Origin: Brachybacterium sillae
Lineage (GTDB): Bacteria > Actinomycetota > Actinomycetes > Actinomycetales > Dermabacteraceae
Assembly (NCBI RefSeq): GCF_025028335.1
Contig: NZ_JAFEUW010000001.1
Coordinates: 1,550,001 to 1,614,000 of the forward strand
Direction of reading: 5' to 3'
Length of the DNA: 64,000 nucleotides
The notes beneath the pieces were generated by a model. It made no database searches, was not told the DNA's origin, and saw only the letters and a list, made by a program, of their open reading frames with translations. The position numbers and the translations under genes are program-made. Shown here piece by piece: positions 26,922 through 35,597 of this stretch. Numbering within the stretch: the stretch's first letter is position 1; each line of letters starts with the position of its first letter.

Positions 26922-28567
26922 TGACTTGGACCTCTCTGGGGTATCGACGCGGGTTTTGGGTGTATCGGTGCTGGTGAGCACTTCGCGCCTGCCTGGAGTG
27001 ACACACTAAGCGGGTGGTGTTCCTGCGGGAGGTGAGGACGGCGTCGGGGGCGACGGCTGTGCAGATTGCTGAGCGGCGGAACCGTCGGGATGTGGTCCTG
27101 GAGCATCTCGGGTCGGCTCATACCGAAGCCGAGCTCGCCGGCCTGATGGAGGCGGGTCGGGAGAAGATCAACGCTGGTCAGGGCGTCCTCGACCTGGGGA
27201 CAGCAACGTCGACGAGCCCCGCGACGATCACGTCGAAGCAGTCCCGGCTGCTGCTGGAGACTCTGCAGTCCGCGTGGGCGGCGCTGGGGTTCACGGCGAT
27301 CGGTGATGAGGCATTCTTCCAGCTCGTCGCCGCACGCCTGATCGAGCCGACCTCGATGAGCGACTCCGCCAGAGTGCTGGCGGAGGTCGGGATCGACCCG
27401 GTGCATCGCTCGACGATGAAACGCTGCCTGGCCCGGATCGCCACGAACGACTACCGCGGCCAGATCGCGACGAGGTGCTTCGAGCATGCCGCGACCAGCG
27501 GCGACATCTCGCTGGTGCTCTACGACGTTACGACGCTCTATTTCGAGGCGGAGAACGAGGATGCGCTGAGGAAGGTCGGCTACTCGAAGGAACGCCGCGT
27601 GGATCCGCAGATCGTGGTCGGCCTGCTCGTGGACCGGGGCGGGTTCCCGCTGGAGATCGGCTGCTTCGAGGGGAACCCCATGCTGAGACCCGCACGATCG
27701 TCCCGATCATCCGCCAGTTCCAGGCCCGGAACGACCTCGCTGACATGGTCGTGGTCGCGGACGCCGGGATGCTCTCGGCGGCCAACCTGCGCGAGCTCGA
27801 CGAAGCGGACCTGAAGTTCATCGTCGGTTCACGACAGGCGAAAGCCCCGGGTGACCTGGCCAATCACTTCCATGGGAACGGGGACGCGTTCACGGACGGG
27901 CAGCTGATCGACACCATCACGCCCCGCCACGGGAACACGAAACCCTCCACGACGAAGCGCCGCAAGGAGCCGGTCTGGGACGCACAGGAGCATCCCGGGC
28001 ACTGGCGTGCCATCTGGAGCTACCGCACCAAGCGTGCCACCCGCGACAATCACACCCTCACCGCGCAGGAGAACCGGGCCCGAGCCGTGATCGACGGGGA
28101 CGCGTCGGTGAAGTCGACCAGATTCGTGAAGACCACCGCGAGCGGCCGATCCCTCGATACGGCCTCGCTCGAGCGGGCACGAAGTCTGGTCGGGCTGAAG
28201 GGCTACGTCACGAACATTCCTGCCGCCACGATGCCGGCGGCGGAGGTGGTCTCCAGCTATCACGACCTCTGGCATGTCGAGCAGTCATTCCGGATGAGCA
28301 AGACAGACCTGCAGGCCAGGCCCATGTTCCACCGCACCCGTGACGCGATCGAAGCCCACCTCACCATCGTGTTCACGGCCCTGGCGATCGCCAGACACCT
28401 CCAAGCAGCGACCGGGTTCAGCATCCGCCGGATCATCCGGACACTCCGTCCCCTCCAGGACGTCACTATCACCATCGCCGGGCAAAAGATCACCGCGAGC
28501 CCCGAACTCACCGACGACGCCCGACACGTCCTTCAGCGAGTGACACACTAAAGAGGTCCAAGTCAGG
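26922..28567 (+). mobile_element. IS1634-family insertion sequence, near-complete
   Basis: The left end tgacttggacctct (26922-26935) and the right end agaggtccaagtca (28552-28565) are exact inverted repeats, giving an element of ~1.64 kb. It holds one transposase gene that is frameshifted. It inserted into the unidentified gene that ends at 26822. Confidence 0.88.
27014..28551 (+). pseudogene. IS1634-family transposase, frameshifted
   Basis: The frame from GTG 27014 reads LREVRTASGATAVQIAERRN through LVLYDVTTLYFEAE and PLEIGCFEGN, a normal IS1634 N-terminus with the first DDE Asp. Near 27677-27685 the frame switches by -1: the other frame continues AETRTIVPIIRQFQARNDLA, MVVVADAGMLSAANL, SSYHDLWHVEQSFRMSKTDL and ends at TAA 28549-28551. 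The normal junction would be CFEGNKAETRT. I see no canonical slippery heptamer in frame, so a mutation is more likely than programmed frameshifting. Otherwise full length (~510 codons). Confidence 0.85.
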
Positions 28568-28774
28568 CTCGACCGCCAGGAACTGTCCGGTGTCCGGGAT
28601 CGGCTCATCGGGGGTGCCCATCGGTGAGGCGAGGTCGTCTCCGTGGTGGGCGGCGCGCACCGGGAAGTCCGGGTCGTCCGAGAACGTGCGGTGCAGGGTG
28701 CGCAGGCGCTCCTTACTCCGCGCGCTCCTCCTTCTCAGCTCGCTGCGTCTGCTCTGGGGTCGGGTCCTCCGACC
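28568..28774 (-). pseudogene. Upstream part of the same interrupted gene
   Basis: The minus frame reads SKERLRTLHRTFSDDPDFPV, RAAHHGDDLASPMGTPDEPI and PDTGQFLAVEE, and would join the tail at 26822-26921. It is cut on its upstream side at 28774 by the second IS1634-type remnant. No family recognised. Confidence 0.6.
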
Positions 28775-29085
28775 TGAGTTGGACCTCTTGGGTCTGGTTT
28801 GAGGGATTTCAGTAGCGTTTCTGCTGGTCGTGGGGTTTCCAGGGTGGCTGGATGGGTCACTAATTGGGGGTAGGGTCGGGGGTTGTGAGCCCGTTTCTGA
28901 GGAAGGTGACCACGGCGTCTGGCGCGACTGCCGTGCAGGTGGTCGCTAAGGAGGGTCGGCGGAACAAGATCCTTGAGCACCTCGGGTCCGCGCATACCGA
29001 GGCTGAGCTCGCTGTTTTGATGAGGGCCGGCCGGGACAAGCTCAATGCTGGTCAGGAGACTCTCGACCTCGGCTTGGAGCGCCGA
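28775..29085 (+). mobile_element. Second IS1634-family element, 5' remnant
   Basis: It begins with tgagttggacctcttggg, close to but not the same as the left end of the first copy, and then codes from GTG 28885 for VSPFLRKVTTASGATAVQVV, HLGSAHTEAELAVLMRAG and LNAGQETLDLGLE. This is only the first ~65 residues, and it stops abruptly where mannosidase sequence resumes. The two copies are different elements, as their termini and proteins differ. Confidence 0.82.
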
Positions 29086-29488
29086 TGAGGGCCGCTACCG
29101 GCTGCGGTATGCGATCCGTCCCGACGCGGGCATCGACGAGGCGATCGACCTGGGTGAGGCCCTGAACCTGGCCGCGCGGACGCTTCCGGCCGGGGCCGCC
29201 GTGGAACCGGTGGCGCAGGTTCTGGAGGGTGCCGCCCGCGTGCAGACGGTGAAGCTCGCCGAGGACCGCTCCGGTGACCTGGTGGTGCGGCTCTACGAGG
29301 GTGCGGGCCGACGGGAGCGCACCACCGTGCGGGTGCCCGGGGCGCGGCGCCTGGAGGTGGTGGATCTGCTGGAGCGTCCACTGCGCGAGGGCATGCCGCT
29401 GGGGCATCGGGCGGCCGCGGCCGACACCGAGGAGATCACGCTGGAGATGCGTCCGTTCATGATCACCACCCTGCGCGCGAGCTTCTGA
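29086..29488 (+). pseudogene. GH38 alpha-mannosidase, C-terminal fragment
   Basis: This plus-strand frame reads EGRYRLRYAIRPDAGIDEAI and ends with EEITLEMRPFMITTLRASF before TGA, the beta-sandwich end of a GH38 enzyme. It lies in the same orientation as the N-terminal fragment (21855-23174) and about 5.9 kb further on. Together the fragments cover only ~570 of an expected ~1000 residues, so the event removed about 1.3 kb of coding sequence as well as adding the ISs. Confidence 0.8.
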
Positions 29489-29530
29489 GGGGGCGCGGCG
29501 CGTCGACCCCGAGGCGCCGCGCCGCCGCGA

Positions 29531-30292
29531 TCAGCCCTCCGCGGGCAGGCGGGTCATGCGGGACAGTCGCCGGGTGACGGTCAGCGCCGTGACCGTCTGG
29601 GCGAGCATGATCGCCGTGAGCACCACGACCTGGAAACGGGCCGCCTCCAGGGGGCTCGCGCCGCCGAACAAAGCGCCGATGAACGCCCCGGGAAGCGTCA
29701 CCACCCCGGTGGAGCGGGTCTGGTCGAGGTTCGGGATCATCGCGTCGGTGACGGCCTCCCGCGCCACCTGCGCGTAGGCGATGGGGCTGGTTGCGCCGAG
29801 CCCCCACCACGCCTCGACCTCCCCGGACCGTTCCCGGGCGAGGGTGCGGAAGTGCCGGCCGGCGAGGGTCGCGGCGGTCATGGCGTTGCCGATGATGATC
29901 CCGCCGATCGCCAGCACGTTCCGGGAGGTCAGCGGCATCACCCCGAGGGCCAGGACCGCGGAGGTGGCGACGACTCCCCCGGTGACGACGCCCAGCACCG
30001 CCGCCTCGCGGCCGCCCGGAAGTCCCCGCAGCCGCCCGGCGGAGGTGCCGGAGGCCGTGAGGAGCATCAGCAGCAGCACCGCTGCGATCAACCACGGCAT
30101 GCTCAGGGCACCCGAGAGGATCACCGAGGCGAGGCCCAGCTGACCGATGGCGCGGGCCACCGCCGTCACCGGTTGCACACCGAGGTGCACCCCCGCCCAG
30201 CGCAGCAGCAGCATCACCACCGCGACCATGGCGGCGATCCCCACCAGGGTGCGAGCGAACAGCATCGGGTCGAGCCCGTCGAACCACGTCAC
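29531..30292 (-). CDS. fetB: FetB/YbbM-like ABC permease (UPF0014)
   Basis: The 253-residue protein has about six helices, with the family blocks GIIIGNAMTAATLAGRHF and AREAVTDAMIPNLDQTRSTG and LPGAFIGALFGGASPLEAA. FetAB is a proposed iron exporter and UPF0014 proteins are its permease. No FetA-type ATPase gene is adjacent, so the partner is elsewhere or lost. GTG 30292 (VTWFDGLDP) has GGGCGG just before it; a Met at 30264 is the alternative. It is divergent from the hydrolase at 30353. Confidence 0.87.
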   Translation of the reverse strand: MTWFDGLDPMLFARTLVGIAAMVAVVMLLLRWAGVHLGVQPVTAVARAIGQLGLASVILSGALSMPWLIAAVLLLMLLTASGTSAGRLRGLPGGREAAVLGVVTGGVVATSAVLALGVMPLTSRNVLAIGGIIIGNAMTAATLAGRHFRTLARERSGEVEAWWGLGATSPIAYAQVAREAVTDAMIPNLDQTRSTGVVTLPGAFIGALFGGASPLEAARFQVVVLTAIMLAQTVTALTVTRRLSRMTRLPAEG

Positions 30293-30352
30293 CCGCCCAG
30301 TGTGCGCCCTGACGTGGACGACCCCGCCGCCGCGGCCGGTAGCGTCACCTCC

Positions 30353-31567
30353 ATGCGCCGATCCCGCCGTGCCGCGCAGCTGCGCCACCGCCACCGTGTC
30401 CGCAGCGTCGAACGGCCCCTGCGCTCCGGTGGCACCCTGCCCCTGGCGGTGGTGCGCTCCGGTCCGGTACCGGGACGGCCGACCATCGTGGTGGTGCCGG
30501 GCGGACCGGGCATCGGCTCCGTCGTGCCGTACGCGGATCTGATGCGGTGGGCGCGACGTGAGGGCGTCGACCTGCTGATGATCGAGCATCGCGGCGTCGG
30601 CCTGTCCCGCTGCGACACCGCGGGCCGCGATCTCGGCGCGGAGGATCTGTGGATCGCCGATGTGGTCGACGACGTGGTCGCCGTGCTGGACGCCGAGCGC
30701 GTGGACCGGGCGGTGCTGTACGGGGTGTCGTACGGCAGCTACGTGGTGCAGGCCGTCGCCGCCGTCCACCCGGAGCGGGTGTCGGCCCTGGTGCTGGACT
30801 CGGTGATCCTCTCGGCCCGGGACCATGAGGCGGTGCGGGCCACGGAACGGGCGGTGCTGTGGGACGGCAGCGGCACCTCCCGCACCGCCTCCCGCGCCAC
30901 CGTGCGCTCCCTGGTGGAGTCGGGACGGGTGCCGCTGGCGGAGGCCGAACCAGTGGCACGCCTGCTGTACGAGGTCAGCGGCCCCGAGGTGCTGCAGCGG
31001 CTGCTGGCGCTGCGGGCGTCCGGGCGCGGCGAGCGCGTGTGGCGGCGGATCCTGCGGTGGAGCACCCTCGACACCCGCCGGGTGCTGCCGTTCGTCCTGG
31101 AGTTCGACCTGGTCGGCACGATCGCGTTCCGGGAGCTGAACTACGCACCGGAGCCCGACGGCCTGCCCTTCGATGCCGCGACCGCGTTCCAGAAGGTGGC
31201 GCAGTCCTTCCCGGCTTTCGTCGGCGAACCATACGACCTGCGGGAGATGCTGCGGGGTCTGACGGTGCCGGTGGTGGTGCTCTCCGGTGAGCGCGATCTG
31301 CGCACTCCCCGGTCGGTCGCCCGGGAGGTCGCGCGGCTCGCGCCGCACGGTCACCTGGTGCCCGTCGCGGGCGTCGGACACAGCCTGCTCGATACCCGCC
31401 GGGCGGTGGTGCGGCATGTGCTGCGAATGCTCAGTGCGCACGGCCCGGCGGCGATCCGGGCCGACGACCCGCGGCTGGTGCGGGCGGCGGCCCGCACTGC
31501 ACTCATGTCGGCCGATGTGCTGCTGCGCGCCCTTGTGCGGGCGGCGGAGCTCACAGCTCCTCGCTGA
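30353..31567 (+). CDS. Alpha/beta hydrolase, proline iminopeptidase-like (S33)
   Basis: The 404-residue enzyme has the oxyanion segment VVVPGGPGIGSV, the nucleophile elbow GVSYGSY, an acid in LSGERDLRTP and the His in AGVGHSLLDTR, arranged like prolyl aminopeptidases. It lacks a signal peptide. The start ATG at 30353 lies only 60 bases from the divergent FetB start, so both promoters are in that gap. The substrate is not known; peptidase versus esterase activity cannot be told apart by sequence. Confidence 0.9.
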   Translation: MRRSRRAAQLRHRHRVRSVERPLRSGGTLPLAVVRSGPVPGRPTIVVVPGGPGIGSVVPYADLMRWARREGVDLLMIEHRGVGLSRCDTAGRDLGAEDLWIADVVDDVVAVLDAERVDRAVLYGVSYGSYVVQAVAAVHPERVSALVLDSVILSARDHEAVRATERAVLWDGSGTSRTASRATVRSLVESGRVPLAEAEPVARLLYEVSGPEVLQRLLALRASGRGERVWRRILRWSTLDTRRVLPFVLEFDLVGTIAFRELNYAPEPDGLPFDAATAFQKVAQSFPAFVGEPYDLREMLRGLTVPVVVLSGERDLRTPRSVAREVARLAPHGHLVPVAGVGHSLLDTRRAVVRHVLRMLSAHGPAAIRADDPRLVRAAARTALMSADVLLRALVRAAELTAPR

Positions 31568-31624
31568 GGGGCCGCCGCCGGTCGACAGCGACGCGTCCGC
31601 ACCCGGGACCGGGCAGGGCGGCGG

Positions 31625-33082
31625 TCACTGCTCCCGGCGGATCTCCGAGAGGAAGTGCCGCACCTCGGCGCCGTCGGCGAAGTACGAGCGGAAGTGCTGC
31701 TCGGCGTACCGCTGCACGTCGGGATCGGCGGCGGCCACCTCCAGGTAGTGGGTGTCCCGGTGGGTCTCGATCGCCCCGCCCTGCCAGCCGCCGTCGAAGG
31801 TGACGGTGGTGGCGTTCCCGGTGACCTCCGGCTTCCGCCAGGACCCGTCGAGGTCCAGCCACGGGCCGTCCACGTCGAGGTGCGCGATCGCGTCGTCCTG
31901 GAACTGGAGGTTGAGCTGCCGGCCTTCGATGACCTCGAAGGTCTGCACGGGTGAGCCGTAGGTGAGGACGTCCTGCACGGCGTACTTCCCGGTGAAGTCC
32001 TCGTCGGCGGCGAGCGCGGTGGCGATCATGCCGCCCTGCGAATGCCCCTGCAGCATCATGGGGGTGTCGCCGGGGATGTTGTGCTGCGCATACAGCTGGT
32101 CGACGGCGTGGGCCACCGCCTCGGAGGCGGCTGAGGAGGCCTGCGGGCTGATCAGCGACAGGTTGCTGCCCAGGTCGAAGGGGTTCTCGCCACCGCTCAC
32201 GCTCCAGGTCTTCGTCCCGGGGATGTTGACGATCACCGCCTGCGGGGCGGCCGGGTCGCCCACCACACTGAGGGAGATCGCCGGATCGGGGCTGCGGCCG
32301 GTGACGGTCGTGTTCCAGATCAGGTCGCCCACGGAGCCGGGGGCGCTCATCCGGTTCTCACCACCGAAACCGTCGAAGAGCTCGGGCGGCGACGCCACCC
32401 CGGTGCCGTCGTCCATCAGGTGCGGCGACCATCCGGTGAGGGCATGGATCCCCGTGGTGAGCAGGTCCCCGGTGACATCGGCGCCGCTACCGATCACCTC
32501 CGCGAGCTCGGTCCAGCGTCCGTCGATCACGGCATCACGACCGAGCTCCAGCAAACCTCCGAGGGATTCACGGGTCTCGACGAGGTTCTCGCGGAGCTCG
32601 GCGCCGTACTCCCCGAAGCCGGCCCACAGGTCGGTGGCGTCCCGGGTGTGCTCGGGCAGGGAGAGGTCCGCCATCGGCGCCACATCGACGACCGGATCGG
32701 CCCCCCGCAGGAACGCCCAGACGTCCGGGAGGGTGGAGCCGTCGCGGTCAGGTGCGGCGAAGAGGCCATCGCGCAGATCCGGCCCCGCAGGACCGGCCAC
32801 GATGGCCCCGCCGGTGAGCGTCGCCGAGGTCGACTCCTGCTCGTCGGACTCGCGCTGCAGGAGCAGCGCCCGGGCGTGGAGGCCGTCGACCCCGGCCTGA
32901 CGGGCCCGGGCCTGGGTGGCGCTCCACGTCTCGCGGAAACTGTCGGCGTCGGGCCCGGTCCAGGTCACGGAGCGGACGGTGGTCTCCAGCGCACCCAGCA
33001 GATCATCCAGACGTCGCGCGCAGCGGTCCAGCGTGTCCGCATGGGCGAGGACCTGCTGCGGGTCCATCCCGAGGAAGGTCAT
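31625..33082 (-). CDS. ESX-like N-terminal domain fused to an alpha/beta hydrolase
   Basis: The 485-residue protein starts at ATG 33082. Residues ~1-95 are helical with TWTGPDADSFRETW, a WXG100-like hairpin. The C-terminal half is an alpha/beta hydrolase with nucleophile elbow LQGHSQGGMIA and an AVIVNIPGTKTWS strand; the family looks like lipase/esterase. A secreted or surface lipase delivered by a type VII-like machine is a reasonable inference. Its start overlaps the stop of the upstream gene by four bases, so the two form an operon. Confidence 0.85.
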   Translation of the reverse strand: MTFLGMDPQQVLAHADTLDRCARRLDDLLGALETTVRSVTWTGPDADSFRETWSATQARARQAGVDGLHARALLLQRESDEQESTSATLTGGAIVAGPAGPDLRDGLFAAPDRDGSTLPDVWAFLRGADPVVDVAPMADLSLPEHTRDATDLWAGFGEYGAELRENLVETRESLGGLLELGRDAVIDGRWTELAEVIGSGADVTGDLLTTGIHALTGWSPHLMDDGTGVASPPELFDGFGGENRMSAPGSVGDLIWNTTVTGRSPDPAISLSVVGDPAAPQAVIVNIPGTKTWSVSGGENPFDLGSNLSLISPQASSAASEAVAHAVDQLYAQHNIPGDTPMMLQGHSQGGMIATALAADEDFTGKYAVQDVLTYGSPVQTFEVIEGRQLNLQFQDDAIAHLDVDGPWLDLDGSWRKPEVTGNATTVTFDGGWQGGAIETHRDTHYLEVAAADPDVQRYAEQHFRSYFADGAEVRHFLSEIRREQ

Positions 33083-33909
33083 CGCGCCTCCTCCTGAGCG
33101 GTCTCGGCGTGCTGCAGGGCGGAGGCGAGCTGAGCGCGCACCAGGCCATACAGCTCTGCCGGATGCACCACGACCGGGTCGGCGGCGGGGGCAGCACCAG
33201 TCCCACCGCTGGTGGCTGCCCCGGGGTGATCGGCGGGGGCGTCGCCGGGACGGAGGGTCAGCAGGCGGGTGCCGTCCGGGCCGACGGCGTACCAGGAGGT
33301 CGACAGAGCCAACGGCGGCCGGCCGGCCGGGGCGCTGGTGACCATCAGGTGGGCCTGCGCCACGGCGAGGGGATCCACCGAGGGAATGTCGGCGGCACCG
33401 TCGCTGCCGGCGCCGTCGACCGCGCCCTGCAAGGCCGGGACCAGCGGCAGCAGCGTCGCCAGAACAGCACTGAGGTGGTCGAGGCGGGCCACGCCGACGG
33501 TCACCGCCGGGGAGGGCACCCCCAGCTCGATCTGCCCGCCCCGGGAGTGGACCGTGTGCACCTGGTCGACGACCACGAGATCCCGGCCGAGCACATGGAC
33601 GGCGGTGCGCCACGCCGTCTGGCCATGCACGGCGACCAGGTCGAGCCGAACCGCGGAGCGGGAGGCGCCGCGCAGCACAAGATCCCAGTCGGCCGACGGC
33701 ATGCCGGAGTCCTCGACGAACCCCGCCCGGTGCAGGGCCTGCAACACCTCCGGCGGGAGGGTCGTCTCGCTGGCGCGGTTCGCGGCGATGGCATCCCACG
33801 CGGCCTGCGGCAGTCGCACCAGGCGGCTGGGCCCGGGCAACCGCGACAGGCGGGGCTGGGTGTCGAGCTGGGCTGCGGCCCGGCGATCCTCCACGTCGAT
33901 CTCGGCCAT
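33079..33909 (-). CDS. Unrecognised protein in the ESX-like esterase operon
   Basis: The 276-residue cytosolic-looking product starts at ATG 33909 (MAEIDVEDRRAAAQLDTQ). It has no signal peptide or membrane helix, and beta-rich segments such as RSAVRLDLVAVHGQTAWRTA and RDLVVVDQVHTVHSRGGQ. I do not recognise the family. Being co-translated with a WXG-fused enzyme suggests a dedicated chaperone, like the EspG role in mycobacterial ESX systems; this is analogy, not homology. An 18-bp palindrome sits 35 bases before the start. Confidence 0.8.
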   Translation of the reverse strand: MAEIDVEDRRAAAQLDTQPRLSRLPGPSRLVRLPQAAWDAIAANRASETTLPPEVLQALHRAGFVEDSGMPSADWDLVLRGASRSAVRLDLVAVHGQTAWRTAVHVLGRDLVVVDQVHTVHSRGGQIELGVPSPAVTVGVARLDHLSAVLATLLPLVPALQGAVDGAGSDGAADIPSVDPLAVAQAHLMVTSAPAGRPPLALSTSWYAVGPDGTRLLTLRPGDAPADHPGAATSGGTGAAPAADPVVVHPAELYGLVRAQLASALQHAETAQEEAR

Positions 33910-33944
33910 GCGCTCGACCCTAGCCAGGGGAGCGCGGCAGGACC

Positions 33945-33962
33945 ATGGGGACTTCTGCCCAT
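33945..33962. promoter_or_regulatory. 18-bp palindrome upstream of the first ESX-like operon
   Basis: Read on the minus strand it is ATGGGCAGAAGTCCCCAT, 35 bases before the start at 33909. It matches 17 of 18 bases of the palindrome at 57551-57568 upstream of the second ESX-like operon. The shared site suggests binding by one dimeric regulator. Confidence 0.55.
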
Positions 33963-34013
33963 GCCCGGGGCGCGGGGGGGCAGAGTGCGCGGAATGCTCC
34001 GCGGGCGGGGGCC

Positions 34014-34487
34014 TCAGCGCGCGGCGGCGCCCTTCTCCGCCTCGGCCGCGGGCTGCGCCAGGCCTCGGTCGAAGTCGCGGGCCAGGGCCTTCTCCATGCG
34101 CATCACGCGGAACAGCAACGTCACCAGGACGTTCTGCTCCCCCGTCATCGTCCAGAACAGGTCGCTGCCGCCGTCGCGGGCCTCGACCACATCCACCCGC
34201 ACATCGTTGTGAGCACGGAACGGCTTGGTGAAGCGCAGATCCACCGCGATGCCGTGGTCGTCGGCGCGCACCACCTCCATCGACCCCGCACCGGCCTTCT
34301 TGTTGCCCGACCAGGCGTAGCGGGCACCCGTGCCGCGCTCCGGACCGGAGTACTCGCGGCGCAGCTGCGGGTCCACCCCCTCCCACAGGGACCACGTCTC
34401 CCACTCATGGAAGTCCTGCAGCAGCGGCAGCACCTGCTGAGGGGCGGCGCTGGTGTGGCGGTGGCGGGTCCTCTCGAAGATCGGCAT
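34014..34487 (-). CDS. SRPBCC-family (START/polyketide cyclase-like) protein
   Basis: The 157-residue product begins MPIFERTRHRHTSAAPQQVL and has the helix-grip pattern of SRPBCC proteins: LLQDFHEWETWSLWEGVDP, GTGARYAWSGNKKAGAGSME, and a final long helix (VLVTLLFRVMRMEKALARDF). These bind small hydrophobic ligands; the ligand is unknown. Monocistronic, full length. Confidence 0.87.
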   Translation of the reverse strand: MPIFERTRHRHTSAAPQQVLPLLQDFHEWETWSLWEGVDPQLRREYSGPERGTGARYAWSGNKKAGAGSMEVVRADDHGIAVDLRFTKPFRAHNDVRVDVVEARDGGSDLFWTMTGEQNVLVTLLFRVMRMEKALARDFDRGLAQPAAEAEKGAAAR

Positions 34488-34590
34488 GGCCTCTCCCGGG
34501 GCGTCGGGGCCGCGGCGGGTGCCGACGGCCGTCGGGGGGAGCCTCCGGTGTGGGGCTCGGGGACAACACCGTCCCCTCATTCCAGCCCGC

Positions 34591-35441
34591 TCATTCCAGA
34601 CCGCTGACCGCCCCCAGCACCTCCCGCGCCCGCAGGTTCTCCTCCAGGTGCGCGACCGAGCTCGTCCCCGGGATGACCAGCAGGTTCGGATGGCGCGCCA
34701 GCAGCAGGGCCAGGATCACGGCAGTCGTCGGCGCACCGGTGGCCTGCTGCAGGTGCTGCATCCGCCGTGCGGTCGCGGGGTCGGGCCGGCCCTGCAGCGG
34801 CAGGAACGCCACGTACGGGATGCCGTCGTGGGCGAGCTCCTCGATCAGGGCGTCATCGCGAGTGGCCGAGAGGTTGTGGAGGTTCTGCACGCAGGCGAGG
34901 TCGGTGAGGGTGCGGGCGCGGCGCACATGCTCGGCGGGGGGGCGTGGGAGATGCCGATGCGGCCGATACGTCCGGCCTCTTGTTCCGCCTGCAGCACCCC
35001 AAGGGGTTCATCGATGCTCTCGGGACGGGCGTGGAGGCGATCGTCCAGCCGCAGGTTCACCATCGGCAAGGTGTCGAGGCCGAGGGTGCGACGGTTCAGC
35101 TCGACGGCCTCCCGCAGCTGCTGCGGGGCGAAGGCCGGGCTGAACTGCGGGGTCCAGCCGACTTTTGTGACGATCAGCAGGTCCTCCGGGTAGGGGTCGA
35201 GGGCGGTGCGCACGGCCTCGTTGGCGGTGCCGGGGCCGTAGAAGCCGGAGGTGTCGATGTGGTCCACCCCGAGGTCCACGGCACGGCGCAGCACCGGGAC
35301 GGCGTCGGTGTACTGCGGCGGCACAGCGTGCAGACGCATGGTGCCGAAGCCGACGCGGTCCACGCGGTGTCCGGCGACGACATAGGTGGGGTCGGTGGCG
35401 GGACGGTGCGCCGACGATGGGCCGGGCTGCGGGGTGCTCAT
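34591..35441 (-). pseudogene. Aldo/keto reductase with a one-base deletion in a C run
   Basis: From ATG 35441 the frame reads GHRVDRVGFGTMRL, DHIDTSGFYGPGTANEAVRT (catalytic Asp/Tyr) and VTKVGWTP (Lys), then GRIGRIGISHAPP. The G run at 34936-34942 (seven C on the coding strand) would need eight to continue in frame as AEHVRRARTLTDLACVQNLH, which is present in the next frame through to SSVAHLEENLRAREVLG and TGA at 34591. So one base in a homopolymer disables an otherwise complete ~283-residue NADPH oxidoreductase. This could be phase variation, fixed mutation or assembly error. Confidence 0.85.
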
Positions 35442-35597
35442 GGACGCATGATGCGCCGGTCGGCTGGGGGAGGGCCGACCGCCATCGGATCGGCCCCGTC
35501 GCCGGTGGCCCGCGGCTGAGGCCGAGGTGACATGCCGCGAGCCGCGGGGCTGGAGTGCCACGCGGCCCGCGGTCTGTGCTCGGCGTCCCGCCTGCGG

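Larger units (their letters stand above)
26894..28595. repeat. 28-bp target-site duplication around an IS1634-type element
   Basis: The same 28 bases, starting ctcgaccgccaggaactgtc, occur at 26894-26921 and 28568-28595, flanking the element directly on the left and two bases after its right inverted repeat. IS1634 and IS1549 are known to make unusually long and variable target duplications, so the length supports a family member that moved recently. Confidence 0.85.

Noticed and set aside
27600-27720. Programmed -1 frameshift in the IS1634 transposase
   Set aside because: No X-XXY-YYZ heptamer occurs in frame at the junction and no stem-loop follows; family members are read as one frame.
23160-29085. 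A composite transposon mobilising the WXG/lipoprotein pair
   Set aside because: The outer elements are remnants of different families, and no matching intact ends frame the pair. Independent insertions with deletion explain the layout better.
29531-31441. A 636-residue leftward protein in the FetB frame
   Set aside because: The part upstream of 30292 lies opposite the alpha/beta hydrolase and has shadow composition (runs of Arg, Pro, His) without motifs.
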